The notes under the pieces: model-generated
What the model was told of the DNA's origin: nothing
The model's database searches: none
The model's input: only the letters and a program-made list of their open reading frames with translations
In this document: one piece after another, positions 34,655-46,109 of the stretch
Numbering within the stretch: the first letter of the stretch is position 1
Layout of the letters: every line of letters starts with the position of its first letter
From: Prorocentrum cordatum
Taxonomy: Eukaryota; Sar; Dinophyceae; Prorocentrales; Prorocentraceae
Direction of reading: 5' to 3'
Length of the DNA: 64,000 nucleotides
NCBI GenBank assembly: GCA_963575745.1
Contig: CAUYUJ010012581.1
Coordinates: forward strand, 117,001 to 181,000
Position numbers and translations under genes: made by a program

Positions 34655-35545
34655 TTCGCTTCTTGCTTCCCAACCGTCCTGTACTGTTGTGTCTTCGTCT
34701 TGACGACGCAACGCTCCGCGTTCTCGTCCTCTCTTCCTCGCCCTCCTCTTTCCATCCCTGCTTCTGCATTCCGCATGTTTGTGCTTCGGCGCACCCATCA
34801 CATGTTTCGTGACCTCGTACGGGCTTCGTGGCCCCATAGGGAACTCCAGTGACGGTCCCAGCGCGGCGCAGCCCGCATGCGCTCGCGCCACACATGTAGG
34901 CACACTCCTCACACGTTTCGCGGTCCTATAGGGAACCCCACCGCAAACTTCAACGGCGCAGCCGGCATGCGCCCGCGCCACCCATTCCGGCACACCCATC
35001 AGACCGTCCGTGGCCCCATAGGGAATTCCACCGAGGGTCCTAGCGGCGCAGCCCGCATGCGTCCGCGCCACCCATTCCAGCACACTCCTCACACGTCTCG
35101 TGGCCCCATATGACGCTCCAGTGACGGCCCCAGCGGCGCAGCCCGCATGCGTCCGCGCCACAAATTCCGGCACACCGCTGGCACGTCCCGTGGCCCTATG
35201 AGGAGCTCCACCGACCGTCCCACGGCGCAGCCCGCATGCATCGGCGCTACCAATTCCGGCTCACCCTTTACACGATTCGGGGCCTCATAGGGAACTCCAC
35301 CGAAGACTTCAGCGGCGCAGCCCGCATGCGCCCGCTCGGCACACCCCTCACACGTCTCGTGGCCCCATCATGACCTCCACCGAAACTCCCACGGCGCAGC
35401 CCGCATGCGTCCGCGCCACAAATTTCGGCACACATCTCACACGTTTCGGCCCAGTGGGGGGCTCCAGCGAAGGCTTTGGCGGCGCAGCCCACCTGCGTCC
35501 GCGCAACCGATTTCGGCCTACCCCTCCACACGCTTCATGGTCCCG
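34655..35545 (-). repeat. Composite satellite-GAG-tail module, copy B
   Basis: On the - strand: about eight diverged units with GTGGCCCCATAGGGAACTCC (given here as the + strand) and GCGCAGCCCGCATGCGTCCG, then a GAG-rich stretch (34,715-34,760), then the tail (rc of CCCAACCGTCCTGTACTGTTG, near 34,670). It matches copies A, C and D. Confidence 0.78.
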
Positions 35546-35551
35546 TAGGAG

Positions 35552-35650
35552 AATACACACATATATATATATATATATATTTATATATATGTGTATATAT
35601 ATATATATGTGAGTATATATATACAGACTCACATATATATATATACGCTC
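35552..35650. repeat. (TA)n tract
   Basis: Several TATATA runs with short interruptions over about 100 bp. Confidence 0.9.
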
Positions 35651-35694
35651 GCCCCCCCACATGATCATACACATGCTCCCTTGATCCCTCCAGT

Positions 35695-35989
35695 CGTTCA
35701 TCCCCCTTCCTCCTCCTGCTCTTCTTGATTATGTTTTGCTACGTTGTCAACCCAGTCGATTGCATTCCAAGCGCTTGCGGCTTCAATCGTTGGCAACGCA
35801 TTACAATCCAATCGGCTGCGTTGCAGTTGATCATTAAGTATCGTTTTATAGAGGTTCTTCTCCCTCCTGATCCTCCTCATCCGCCTCATATTCCTCCTTC
35901 TCTTCCCTCTCATCCACCTAAGTATCCTTCTGTGAAGGGTTTCAACGCGAATCCTTCTGTTGATAATTTCACTAGGAATCATTATATGG
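35695..35989. other. No supportable gene
   Basis: Sequence with CCTCCT words and short ORFs on both strands. Nothing recognised. Confidence 0.45.
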
Positions 35990-36640
35990 CGAATTGTGTT
36001 GTAGCGGGAGGTTCCTCGCAAAACTAGTTGTGCAGTTGCGTTCACAACTCGATTTGTGAGTATCGCCTCGAAGCGGAGAGAAGGGGGCACAATGACGAGG
36101 TGCAGGAGGAGCAAGAGCAGGAGGAGGAAGAAGAGGAGGGTGAGGAGCATGACGATGACGAGGAGGAACTCATTACTCACAAAACTAGTTGTTGAACGCC
36201 GTTCACAACTAGTTTTGCGAGTAGTGTCTTGTAGCGGGAGGTTCCTCGCAAAACTAGTTGTGCAGCTGAGTTCACAGCTAGAATTGTGAGTATTGCCTCG
36301 AAGCGGAGAGGAGGGGGCACAATGACGAGGAGCAGGAGGATCAGGAGAAGGAAGAAGAGGAGGGTGAGCAGCACGACGATGACGAGGAGGAACTCATTAC
36401 TTACAGAACTAGTTGTGGAGCGTCGTTCGCAATTAGTTTTGCGAGTCGTGTCTTGTAGCGGGAGGTTCCTCGCAAGACTACTTGTGCAGCTGCGTTCACA
36501 ACTAGATTTGTGAGTATCGCCTCGAAGCGGAGAGAAGGGGGCACAATGACGAGGAGCAGGAGGAGCAGGAGGAGCAGGGGAAGGAAGAAGAGGAGGGTGA
36601 GCAGCATGACGATGACGAGGAGGAACTCATTACTCACAAT
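35990..36640. repeat. About 225-bp tandem repeat with ACTAGT hairpins, 3 copies
   Basis: TAGCGGGAGGTTCCTCGCAA starts at 36,002, 36,232 and 36,455. Each unit has CAAAACTAGTTGTG / CACAACTAG arms, a TGAGTATCGCCTCGAAGCGG word and a GAGGAG tract. One more copy lies at about 38,660-38,835, between the two + strand satellite arrays. Confidence 0.85.
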
Positions 36641-36689
36641 ATCCTGGCGAAAGACCCAACCATAAGCAATTGTTGGTAACGCGTTGTGG

Positions 36690-38570
36690 GTGCCGCTTTC
36701 GGTGGGGCTCCATATGGGGCCACGAAGCGCTGCCTTGGATGGGGGAACCGCATGCGGACTGCGCCACCGGGGCGGGCCTTCGGTGGAGCTCCCTATGGGG
36801 CTACGAAACGCTGCCCTGGGTGGGGGAACCGCATGCGAACTGCGCCACTGGGGCCTTCGGTGGAGCTCCCTATGGTGCCACGAAACGCTGCCCTGGGTGG
36901 GGGAACCGCATGCGAACACCGCCACTGGGGCCTTCGGTGGAGCTCCCTATGGGGCCACGAAACGCTGCCCTGGGTGGGGGAACCGCATGCGAACACCCCC
37001 ACTGGGGCCTTCGGTGGAGCTCCCTATGGGGCCACGAAACGCTGCCCTGGGTGGGGGAACCGCATGCGAACACCCCCACTGGGGCCTTCGGTGGAGCTCC
37101 CTATGGGGCTACGAAACGCTGCCCTGGGTGGGGGAACCGCATGCGAACACCCCCACTGGGGCCTTCGGTGGAGCTCCCTATGGGGCCACGAAACGCTGCC
37201 CTGGGTGGGGGAACCGCATGCGAACACCCCCACTGGGGCCTTCGGTGGAGCTCCCTATGGGGCTACGAAACGCTGCCCTGGGTGGGGGAACCGCATGCGA
37301 ACACCCCCACTGGGGCCTTCGGTGGAGCTCCCTATGGGGCCACGAAACGCTGCCCTGGGTGGGGGAACCGCATGCGAACACCCCCACTGGGGCCTTCGGT
37401 GGAGCTCCCTATGGGGCTACGAAACGCTGCCCTGGGTGGGGGAACCGCATGCGAACACCCCCACTGGGGCCTTCGGTGGAGCTCCCTATGGGGCCACGAA
37501 ACGCTGCCCTGGGTGGGGGAACCGCATGCGAACACCCCCACTGGGGCCTTCGGTGGAGCTCCCTATGGGGCTACGAAACGCTGCCCTGGGTGGGGGAACC
37601 GCATGCGAACACCCCCACTGGGGCCTTCGGTGGAGCTCCCTATGGGGCCACGAAACGCTGCCCTGGGTGGGGGAACCGCATGCGAACACCCCCACTGGGG
37701 CCTTCGGTGGAGCTCCCTATGGGGCCACGAAACGCTGCCCTGGGTGGGGGAACCGCATGCGAACACCCCCACTGGGGCCTTCGGTGGAGCTCCCTATGGG
37801 GCCACGAAACGCTGCCCTGGGTGGGGGAACCGCATGCGAACACCCCCACTGGGGCCTTCGGTGGAGCTCCCTATGGGGCCACGAAACGCTGCCCTGGGTG
37901 GGGGAACCGCATGCGAACACCCCCACTGGGGCCTTCGGTGGAGCTCCCTATGGGGAAACGCTGCCCTGGGTGGGGGAACCGCATGCGAACACCCCCACTG
38001 GGGCCAACACCGCTGCCCTGGGTGGGGGAACTGGGCCTTCGGTGGAGCTCCCTATGGGGCCACGAAACGCTGCCCTGGGTGGGGGAACCGCATGCGAACA
38101 CCCCCACTGGGGCCTTCGGTGGAGCTCCCTATGGGGCTACGAAACGCTGCCCTGGGTGGGGGAACCGCATGCGAACACCCCCACTGGGGCCTTCGGTGGA
38201 GCTCCCTATGGGGCCACGAAACGCTGCCCTGGGTGGGGGAACCGCATGCGAACACCCCCACTGGGGCCTTCGGTGGAGCTCCCTATGGGGCCACGAAACG
38301 CTGCCCTGGGTGGGGGAACCGCATGCGAACACCCCCACTGGGGCCTTCGGTGGAGCTCCCTATGGGGCCACGAAACGCTGCCCTGGGTGGGGGAACCGCA
38401 TGCGAACACCCCCAGCTGGGGCTACTGGGAACCGGTGGGGCCTTCGGTGGAGCTCCCTATGGGGCCACGAAACGCTGCCCTGGGTGGGGGAACCGCATGC
38501 GAACACCCCCACTGGGGCCTTCGGTGGAGCTCCCTATGGGGCTACGAAACGCGTGAGAGGTGTGCCGAGA
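36690..38570 (+). repeat. 77-bp satellite array with 154-bp dimer structure
   Basis: About 24 copies of a 77-bp unit (TCGGTGGAGCTCCCTATGGG ... CTGCCCTGGGTGGGGGAACC ... GCGAACACCCCCACTG). Copies from about 37,033 to 37,649 alternate between ...GGGGCC and ...GGGGCT, a 154-bp higher-order unit; later copies are uniform. Two rearranged copies lie at 37,957-38,035 and an insertion at about 38,413-38,440. All three + frames are open because 77 is not a multiple of 3 and the unit has no + strand stop. This is composite module copy C. Confidence 0.93.
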
Positions 38571-38574
38571 GCAG

Positions 38575-38666
38575 AGGCAAGGAGGGGGAGGAGAGGAGGA
38601 GAGGAGGAGAGGACGCGGGCACCGTCTCTTCAAAACGAGGACCCAACACCACAGGATGGTTGGGAA
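38575..38666 (+). repeat. GAG tract and conserved tail of module copy C
   Basis: GGAGGAGAGGAGGAG followed by CGGGCACCGTCTCTTCAAAA, then CACCACAGGATGGTTGGGAA. It is nearly identical to 40,465-40,570. Confidence 0.85.
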
Positions 38667-38859
38667 AAACTAGTTGTGGAGCGCCGTTGACAATTAGTTC
38701 TGCGAGTAGTGATTCGTAGCGGGAGGTTCCTCGCAAGAGTATTTGTGCAGCTGCGTTCACAACTAGATTTGTGCGTATCGCCTCAAAGCGGAGAGAAGGG
38801 GGCACAATGACGAGGAGCAGGAGGAGCAGGAGCCCGCGCCCATAGGGAACTCCATCGAA

Positions 38860-39200
38860 AGCCCGCGCCGATTGGACCGGCGAAGGCCCCAGTGCTGCCG
38901 CCCGCATGCGTCCCGCACACCCATTTCGGGACCCCCCTCACACGCTTCGTGGCCCCATAGGGAGCTCCGCCGAGGGCTCCAGTGCTGCCACCCGCATGCG
39001 TCCCGCACACCCATTTCGGGACACTCCTCACACGCTTCGTGGCTCCATGGGGAGCCCCACCGAGGGCTCAAGTGCTGCCGCCAGCTCCTGTGGGGCCACG
39101 AAACGTGTGAGGGGTGTGCCGAAATGGGTGTGCGGGGACGCATGCGGACTGTCCCACACGGGCCTTCGGCGGAGCTCCTATGGGGCCACGAAGCGTGTGA
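38860..39200. repeat. Diverged satellite units, mixed orientation
   Basis: 38,860-39,075 has units in reverse orientation (CACACGCTTCGTGGCCCCAT). 39,080-39,200 has units in forward orientation (GGGGCCACGAAACGTGTGAG). The array turns round at about 39,075. Confidence 0.8.
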
Positions 39201-39214
39201 GGGGTGTGCCGAAA

Positions 39215-39442
<228 letters not shown>

Positions 39443-39444
39443 GT

Positions 39445-40435
39445 GGGGGCGCATGCGGACTGTCCCACTGGGACCTTCGGTGGAGCTTCCTATGGGGCCA
39501 CGAAACGTGCGAGGGGTGTGCCGAAAATGGGTGTGCGGGACGCATGCGGGCACACCCACAGGGACCTTCGGTGGAGCTCCCTATGGGGCCACGAAACGTG
39601 CGAGGGGTGTGCCGAAATGGGTGTGCGGGACGCATGCGGGCACACCCACTGGGACCTTCGGTGGAGCTCCCTATGGGGCCACGAAACGTGTGAGGGGTGT
39701 GCAGAAATGGGTGTGCGGGACGCATGCGGGCACACCCACTGGGACTTTCGGTGGAGCTTCCTATGGGGCCACGAAGCGTGTGACGGGTGTGCCCCAATGG
39801 GTGTGCGGGACGCATGCGGGCACACCCAGTGGGACCTTCGGTGGAGCTTCCTATGGGGCCACGAAGCGTGTGACGGGTGTGCCCCAATGGGTGTGCGGGA
39901 CGCATGCGGGCACACCCAGTGGGACCTTCGGTGGAGCTCCCTATGGGGCCACGAAACGTGTAAGTGGTGTGCCGAAATGGGTATGCGGGACGCATGCGGG
40001 CACACCCACAGGGACCTTCGGTGGAGCTCCCTATGGGGCCACGAAGCGTGTGAAGGGTGTGCCGAAATGGGTGTGCGGGACGCATGTGGGCACACCCGCT
40101 GGGACTTTCGGTGGAGCTCCCTATGGACTCACGAAACGTGCGCAGGGTGTGCCGAAATGGGTGTGCGGGAGGCATGCGGGCACACCCACTGGGACCTCCG
40201 GTGGAGCTTCCTATGGGGCCACGAAGCGTGTGAGGGGTGTGCCGAAATGGGTGTGCGGGACGCATGCGGGCACACCCACTGGGACCTTCGGCGGAGCTCC
40301 TATGGGGCCACGAAACGTGTGAGGGGTGTGCCGAAATGGGTGTGCGGGACGCATGCGAGCACACCCACTTGGACCTTCGGCGGAGCTCCCTATGGGGCCA
40401 CGAAGCGTGTGAGGGGTGTGCCGAAATGGGTGATG
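39445..40435 (+). repeat. 90-bp satellite array
   Basis: About 11 copies, period 90 bp (GGGACCTTCG at 39,651, GGGACTTTCG at 39,741, GGGACCTTCG at 39,831). It shares TTCGGTGGAGCTCCCTATGG and the GGGGCCACGAA core with the 77-bp array but carries GTGTGAGGGGTGTGCCGAAA in place of the CTGCCCTGGG part. 90 is a multiple of 3, so one frame stays open. Confidence 0.93.
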
Positions 40436-40464
40436 ACGACGATGATGATGACGATGATGATGGT

Positions 40465-40575
40465 GGGAGGAGGGGGCAGGAAGGAGGGGGAGGAGGAGGA
40501 GAGGAGGAGAGACGCGGGCCACCGTCTCTTCAAAACGAGGACCCAACACCACAGGATGGTTGGGAAAAAAGAGAA
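40465..40575 (+). repeat. GAG tract and conserved tail of module copy D
   Basis: A GAT/GAG-rich stretch, then CCACCGTCTCTTCAAAACGA and CACCACAGGATGGTTGGGAA. Confidence 0.85.
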
Positions 40576-41004
40576 GAAACAATGAAACAAAGAGAGGGGA
40601 AGCCACGCAGAGGAAGAGCTGAGCGGGTGCACCGCGCCGGCACCAGCAGCAAGCAAACGACGCCCCGCCAACAAGAAATCAACAACCTTACAATCGGAGT
40701 GGGGGGATTCGACTCCTCAACCTCCTGCAGGGGCCCCTTTCGGGCCTTTGTCTTCGCCTCCCATGTAGGCCGTCCCCCTTTACCACCCGCCCGATGTACC
40801 CTCACCCGATCTTGCCCTCGTCCTGGCTTCGTCTCGCACTGGGCACGGGTGGCGCACGAGCGGGAGGGGGGGGCCGCTCCCGCAGGCGGCGCCCTTGGCG
40901 CCGGCGGGTGCCGCAGCGGTGGCGCCAGTGGCGGCGCCGCGCGTCGTCGTGGCTCGGGCGCCAGTGCAGGCCACGTGGAGTGGGGGGCTGGAGCCGTCTG
41001 GGAG

Positions 41005-41265
41005 GCGGAGGAGGCCCAGCACTGGTTCTGGGCAGCAGTGAGGGTGGGTATGTTCGGAGCGCTTGGTTCGGGAAGGTGTTTTGCCAGTTTCCGCTTCCCA
41101 GGGCGTTTTGGCCCCCTGAGACAACGGTTCCACGGTCCACGGTGGAAAATTGCACCCAATGGACCCTGGGCGGGGATTGGGGACGGAGTTGGCCCATTCC
41201 CCCTCCTGAAAGGTTTTCTGGGGCCCCAACCAGCTCAGACCTCCTGGCCGCCTCCAAGGAAGGGG
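41005..41265 (+). repeat. Dispersed about 250-bp repeat, copy 1
   Basis: CCCAGCACTGGTTCTGG, GCTTGGTTCGGGAAG.TGTTTTGCC and CTCAGACCTCCTGGCCGCCTCC-like words appear in the same order as at 57,737-57,985, with many mismatches. Confidence 0.6.
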
Positions 41266-41499
41266 GATCGAATCAACAGAACGAGCATCATATCAGTTCA
41301 CGTCTGCATCCCGTTCGCGTCGTGGTGTGGACTTGGTTTTTGCTTCACAGAGGGGGAGATCCCACTCCTCACCAAGACCCCCATCGCCCAACCTGACTGC
41401 CCCAGGCCACCTTAAATTTCATGTCGTGGGGTGTACGGGTTCCAGTGTATTGTTCATATGTTTTCGAGTGCCTCCCCACCCGAAATTGACGCGCCGTCC

Positions 41500-41995
41500 A
41501 GCATGATCGGTAAGAATTCGTGGGAGCCTCGTATACCCTCGCAATTCCGTCTTTACCATGCTATAGCGTCAACTAGCGTTTGGCAATCAATGACACGCGC
41601 CGACTTGGCGTCGATTTAGCTTCGACGAGCGTCGGTTAGCGACGGCTCCAAGGAGGTGTACTTACCAAGCCACCCCCACCCAACCTGAAGGCTCTGCACC
41701 ACCTCAGACTTCCTGTTGCGGGGGCGTACGGGTTTCATTGTGATTTCTGAATGTTTTCGAGTTCCTCCCAAGGTCGGTAGCAGGTCATGGCAGCCTCGTA
41801 TGTTCTCGCAATGCCGTCTCTAGACTGCACTCACGCCGACTAGCGTGTGGTAGTCGATGAGACAGCGCCGATTTAGCACCGTATAGCGTCGATTAGCCTC
41901 GATGACTCGATGTAGCGATGATTAGTGACGGTGGTCGTCGATTCGCAAGGGCGAGCAGGAAGGTATGGGAGGCTCCCATGAGTTGCCACCGACGC
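41500..41995. repeat. GTCGATTAGCG clusters, copies 3 and 4
   Basis: 41,500-41,660 and 41,790-41,995 both carry CTCGCAAT.CCGTCT, then ACTAGCGT, GCCGA.TTAGC and GTCGATTAGC words. The second continues into GGTATGGGAGGC....ATGAGTTGCCACC as at 15,020-15,050. Confidence 0.7.
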
Positions 41996-41999
41996 GGGG

Positions 42000-42815
42000 G
42001 GGTGATCGGAGAAACTCGCTGCACCGACCTGGCAAGCCCCCCGTCGTCCCTCCTCCGTCCTCCTCTCCTCCTCCCTCCCCCCTGCTTGCCCCTCCGCCCT
42101 CTGTCCTCCTACCCTGCCCCCTCCCTCCCTCCCCCTCGTCAGTCGTCCGTTGCTCCTCCTCCCCATTTCTTCTCCTCTTGCTTCCCCAACTCGCCGTCGT
42201 GCCGCTCCTGCCCCTCCCGCCACTCTGGCCGACAAATTCCTTTCTTTCGTCTCCTCCACTGCTCGCTCTGCTCATATCCCCATCGCTCCCCGCACGCCGA
42301 TGCTGCCCCAGATGGGTAGTACGATGTGGATGGGGGCAGGGAAGATGAGCTTGGCCGCCCCCTCCACCTAGTCCCTTTGCAGAACTCCCTCCCCATCGCA
42401 CTCTCCAGACGTGTCTGAGACTTGCGAGGAGCTACGAGTCGAAAGCTTAGAAATTCCGACATTCGTACTGATATATGATATAGCGCTGTCTTCAACATGT
42501 CAGCGCGGCGCACGTATTCATAACATACCAATTCCACGACTTCCACGGTTGGATGGCGCGAGGAACAGAATGTGTGGCTCTCGCCATGTCAGCCGGCACA
42601 TTATTTTTACGTGTTTTAAACAGCTACACGGTTCAGGCATCAGATCTCTCACATTGCGTCTTGTTCAATGTGTTGTGGCCGTTAGATCGTTTGGAGGTTG
42701 ACCGGCATAGAATGTCACCACATTGGTGCCACAATGGCGTAGATGGGAGTGGGCCATTTGAAAGCAGGGCTCTCGCTGGACAATTCCTGGCACTTCATGG
42801 TAATTCCTGCTCGCG
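42000..42815. other. No gene; CT-rich patch at 42,040-42,200
   Basis: CCTCCTCC-rich low-complexity sequence, then mixed sequence with overlapping short ORFs. Nothing recognised. Confidence 0.45.
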
Positions 42816-42819
42816 CGCA

Positions 42820-43036
42820 TGAGGAGGAGGAGGAGGAGGAGGAGGAGGAGGAGGAGGAGGAGGAGGAGGAGGAGGAGAGGAGGAGGAGGAGGAGGAGGAG
42901 GAGGGGAGGAGGAGGAGGAGGAGGAGGAGGAGGAGGAGGGGAATAAGGAGGAGGAGCAGGAGGAGAGGAGGAGAGGAGGAGGAGAAGGAGGAGGAGGAGG
43001 AGGAGGAGGAGGAGGAGGAGGAGGAGGAGGAGGAGG
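42820..43036. repeat. (GAG)n tract, about 215 bp
   Basis: The longest GAG trinucleotide tract of the window, with GAGAGGAGG and GGGGAGGAGG breaks. Confidence 0.95.
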
Positions 43037-43189
43037 CGCGGGGTCCCCGCCGCGCAGGTGCCCGCCCCCGCTGCCGCGCCGAAGGGCGCTGCGGCTGGGC
43101 AGCCGGCGGTGGCCCCTGCGGTCGTGATGCGGGCGCCAGTCCACGCGGCCGGGGTGGGCCGGGGCAACGCGCCATTGGGCTCCTCCACC

Positions 43190-43385
43190 CGATCGATCCG
43201 ATTCGACATCGATTCTGGACGGGCCGATCCGCTTCGATTCCGATGTCTGGACGAGCCGATGCGGCCCGATGCGGATTTTGGCGCAGCTGATCCAGATCCG
43301 ATTCGGTTTCGACTCCATGCCGACGCAACCCGATCCAACGCAGATTTCGATGCCATCCGATTTCCGATTCGATGCCGCCTCTCCT
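43190..43385. repeat. GATTCGATTCCGATG-type repeat
   Basis: CCGATTCGACATCGATTC, CGATGCGGATT and CGATTTCCGATTCGATG words. Similar to 4,170-4,315 and 57,330-57,510. Confidence 0.6.
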
Positions 43386-43397
43386 TGCCACGCCTCC

Positions 43398-43560
43398 CTC
43401 CCATCCGTATCCGTGGCCTCGCGGGTCAGGTTCTGGGCCAGGGTCGCGACCCCGCGGGCACGGGGCGTTTTTTCACGGGTGCTCCTCGCGGGATCGCGGC
43501 CTGGAATCCAGACCGCGAGGTCGCGGGTATGGATATATTCGCCGCTCGTCCGTTGGTACC
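43398..43560 (+). repeat. Dispersed repeat, inverted relative to 56,660-56,825
   Basis: ATCCGTATCCGTGGCCTCGC, GCGACCCCGCGGGCACGGGG and TTTTTTCACGGGTGC occur in the same order in the reverse complement of 56,660-56,825. Confidence 0.72.
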
Positions 43561-43732
43561 GGCGGTCTTCCAGCCTCGCATGCTCTCCAGCAGTTGCGCG
43601 TCGCCGAACGCGTCCTGGAGGTTCCCCGCATAGCCCCGAACGGCCACCCGAGGCCCAAGTGCAGGACCGAAAACTACCATGTGACCTGCTCTGGGTGGGA
43701 ACATCGAGCTTGAATCGTCGATACAGGCCTCG

Positions 43733-43882
43733 AAGGGCTGCAACGGGTCCACGAAGGGCAGCAAAGGGGCCACGAAGGGTTACAACGGGGCCACGAAAGG
43801 CATCGAGGGGGCCACGAACGGCTGTAACAGGTCCACGAAGGGCAGCGAGGGGGCCACGAAGGGCTGCAACGAAGCCACGAAG
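43733..43882 (+). repeat. 21-bp tandem repeat
   Basis: Seven copies of GGGCTGCAACGGGGCCACGA-type units with no indels. One frame encodes a seven-residue G-P-R-R-A-A-T repeat. The CCACGAAGGG word resembles the satellite core. Confidence 0.88.
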
Positions 43883-43899
43883 GGCATCGAGATCCCGAT

Positions 43900-44135
43900 T
43901 CCTAAGTAACGCTGGAGCACATTGCGGCGAATTCTTTAGTACATTGCAAGCGAGTCTCCAGCGAGAGCACGATTCCAGAGCGCCGGGAGAACGTTTCCTG
44001 AATACATGGTAAAGAAGTCCCAAGCGAGAGCGCGATTCCTGAATAACACGCGAGGAAGTCGTATGCGGAAGCGGGGGTCCTAGCCAAATTGTGAGGACGT
44101 CTCAGGCGGGAGTCGTTGTTGTAACCCGGGGGCCG
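43900..44135. repeat. GCGAGGAAGTC...GCGAGAGCGCGATTCC array, about 55-bp units
   Basis: Four degenerate units. The same units resume at 44,750-45,000. The core matches the 25.3-26.3 kb array. Confidence 0.72.
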
Positions 44136-44139
44136 GGGG

Positions 44140-44395
44140 CCGAGGAGGAAAGCCTTCCCTTATAGAAAACAGGATGCGAGCGCCAGGAGGGGCACTTCAA
44201 TTGGAAAAGTAGAAAGTGCACCAGAACGGGGATCAACAATACGTATTCTTCAGTAATGGGAATTCAACATCAACAACAATAAGCGGGGGGCCAGGGGCCC
44301 AGTTTGAGCCCCGTGATTTGCCTTGATAAGAAATATAAGGATGCGAGCCTTGGGGAGGCACTTCAACTGAAAAGCGCAATGGTCACCGGAGGATC
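44140..44395. repeat. GGGGCCAGTTTGAGCCCCGTG family, two copies
   Basis: AGGATGCGAGC....GGGGCACTTCAA and CAGTTTGAGCCCCGTGATTT words at 44,147-44,250 and 44,290-44,390. A third copy lies at 45,005-45,130. Confidence 0.72.
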
Positions 44396-44749
44396 AACAA
44401 GAGTTATCGTTCAGGAGTGAGAGATCAACAACAAACACACTCATCTGCTCGCGGGCCAATCAATACGTATATCCCATACCTTCGGTACCCGCCCTCGTCG
44501 TCTTCGATCGTACCCCCTTGAGGGTCTATCTTTTTTACCTTCCACGGGTATTGTGTGACGCCCCTAAATCAAGGGAAGAGAGGAAGGGTGGAAGGGGGAG
44601 GGAGAATAATGGAACACGAGAGGAATCAGCAGGAAAGGGGCAAGGAGCAGAAAACAAGTGATATAATCAGACGGGCAGATCGGGTGGGCAGACCCATAGC
44701 GGGCAGGTCGGGAAGGCGGGCCCAGGCGACCATGTCGAGCAGGCGGGTT

Positions 44750-45130
44750 GCTGAAGCGTGGGTCCTGCATGAATCGCGAGGAAGTCTCGAGCGATAGCGC
44801 GTTTCCAAAGTAAATTGCGAGAGAAGCCAAGGCGGGAGCGTGATTCCTGAAAGCCGAGGGTGGATCGTAAAAACAAACTGCGAGGAAGTCCCATGCGAGA
44901 GCGCGATGCGTACATGGATAGTGAAGAAATCCCGCGCGACAGCGGGATTTGGGAATGAACTGTAAGGAACTATCCGGCGACAGCAGATGCTGTTATACTA
45001 TATACACACTGGGCGCCAGGACCAGTTTGAGCCCCGTGAGTTGCCCGGGCAAAAATTCCAGGTGTGAGCCCCGGGAGACGCCATTCAATTGAAAAACACA
45101 CAGGTCATTGGATGGGGGCCTACAATACAC
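44750..45130. repeat. GCGAGGAAGTCTC array, then GTTTGAGCCCCGTG copy 3
   Basis: About 44,770-44,985 has four to five about-55-bp units (TCGCGAGGAAGTCTCGAGCG). 45,005-45,130 has CCAGTTTGAGCCCCGTGAGT and GACGCCATTCAATTGAAAAA. Confidence 0.7.
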
Positions 45131-45174
45131 CGCACTCACATCTATACCCCTGGGTGGGTGTATGTGCGGCCGTT

Positions 45175-45540
45175 TTCGCGCTGTCATGTGCGCGCATGTG
45201 CGCGGCATGTGCCAGTCATGTGCCAGGCCTGTGCGGTCCTTCTTGGATGGACTTCCTACTGTGCACGTCGTGCCCGGGCATGTGCGGGGGCATGTGCGCT
45301 GTGTTTTGATGTATCCATCATACGCACATGCACGCACAGTCCGACGCACATGCGCGCACATGCGTGCACATGCGGGAGGTGTTCGAGAATCGCAGATTTG
45401 TCATCGGCACATGCACGCACATGCCTGTGCAACCTCTCTTCGGGAGGCCGCGCGGGCCCGCACATGCACGCACATGCGGTGAAGCGCGCGGGCGCACATG
45501 CGTGCACATCCCAATGCACATGCACGCTCATGCCCTAGGA
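45175..45540. repeat. GCACATGC / ATGTGCGC-rich array
   Basis: Dozens of CATGTGCG and CGCACATG words at irregular 8-14 bp steps. Related patches lie at 46,010-46,060 and 47,085-47,265. Confidence 0.8.
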
Positions 45541-45849
45541 GCTGTCTGGGACCCCTGTGCCTCCAATGCCTCCTGGCCTTCGCAGAGCTAACCTGGGGCG
45601 TGCCAGGGCTTCCTGAAAGAGTTTGTTGTGCGTTTAGACTCGCCCGCTGCTGGCGGGGGCGGTTCTTCGCCCGGTTCGTGAGCTGGCGGTGGCGCGCCCG
45701 CCTAATAAAATACTCTCCCGCGCGCCTTCTCAGCTCGGCCGGAGAAGCAGGGATGGGGGGGGGAGAGGTGGAAGGGGGGAGGAGGGGGGGGCGGAGGAGG
45801 CGGGCGCCCCCGGCTCGGCCGGCCCGCCTGCCTGTTCGGCTCGGCCAGA

Positions 45850-45912
45850 GGAGAAGGAGGAGGAGGAGGAGGAGGAGGAGGAGGAAGAGGAGGAGGACGA
45901 GGAGGAGGTGAG
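45850..45912. repeat. (GAG)n tract
   Basis: About 60 bp of GAGGAG, just before the 65-bp array. Confidence 0.88.
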
Positions 45913-46109
45913 AGTTGCGAGGATGTCTCAGGCGAAAGCGGCTTGACGGCCCGAGCTCAGGGAATCTCGGAATCGCTGGCCTGGCTCGGCCACCGGCGAG
46001 CCCGGCCTGTGCGAATACTGTGCGTACCTGTGCAGTGCATGTGCGGGACGTGCAAGAATGCCGGGGCCGGCGTTCGTCTCCGGACGCCGGCGCGTTCGCG
46101 TCCGGCCAG

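Noticed and set aside
36670-38719. Three overlapping ORFs of 628-677 codons on the + strand
   Set aside because: They are the three frames of one stop-free 77-bp satellite. The period is not a multiple of 3, so each frame cycles through the same words. Not genes.
42665-44023. 452-codon - strand ORF
   Set aside because: Dominated by poly-Ser/Pro/Leu from the GAG/CTC tract and the 21-bp repeat.
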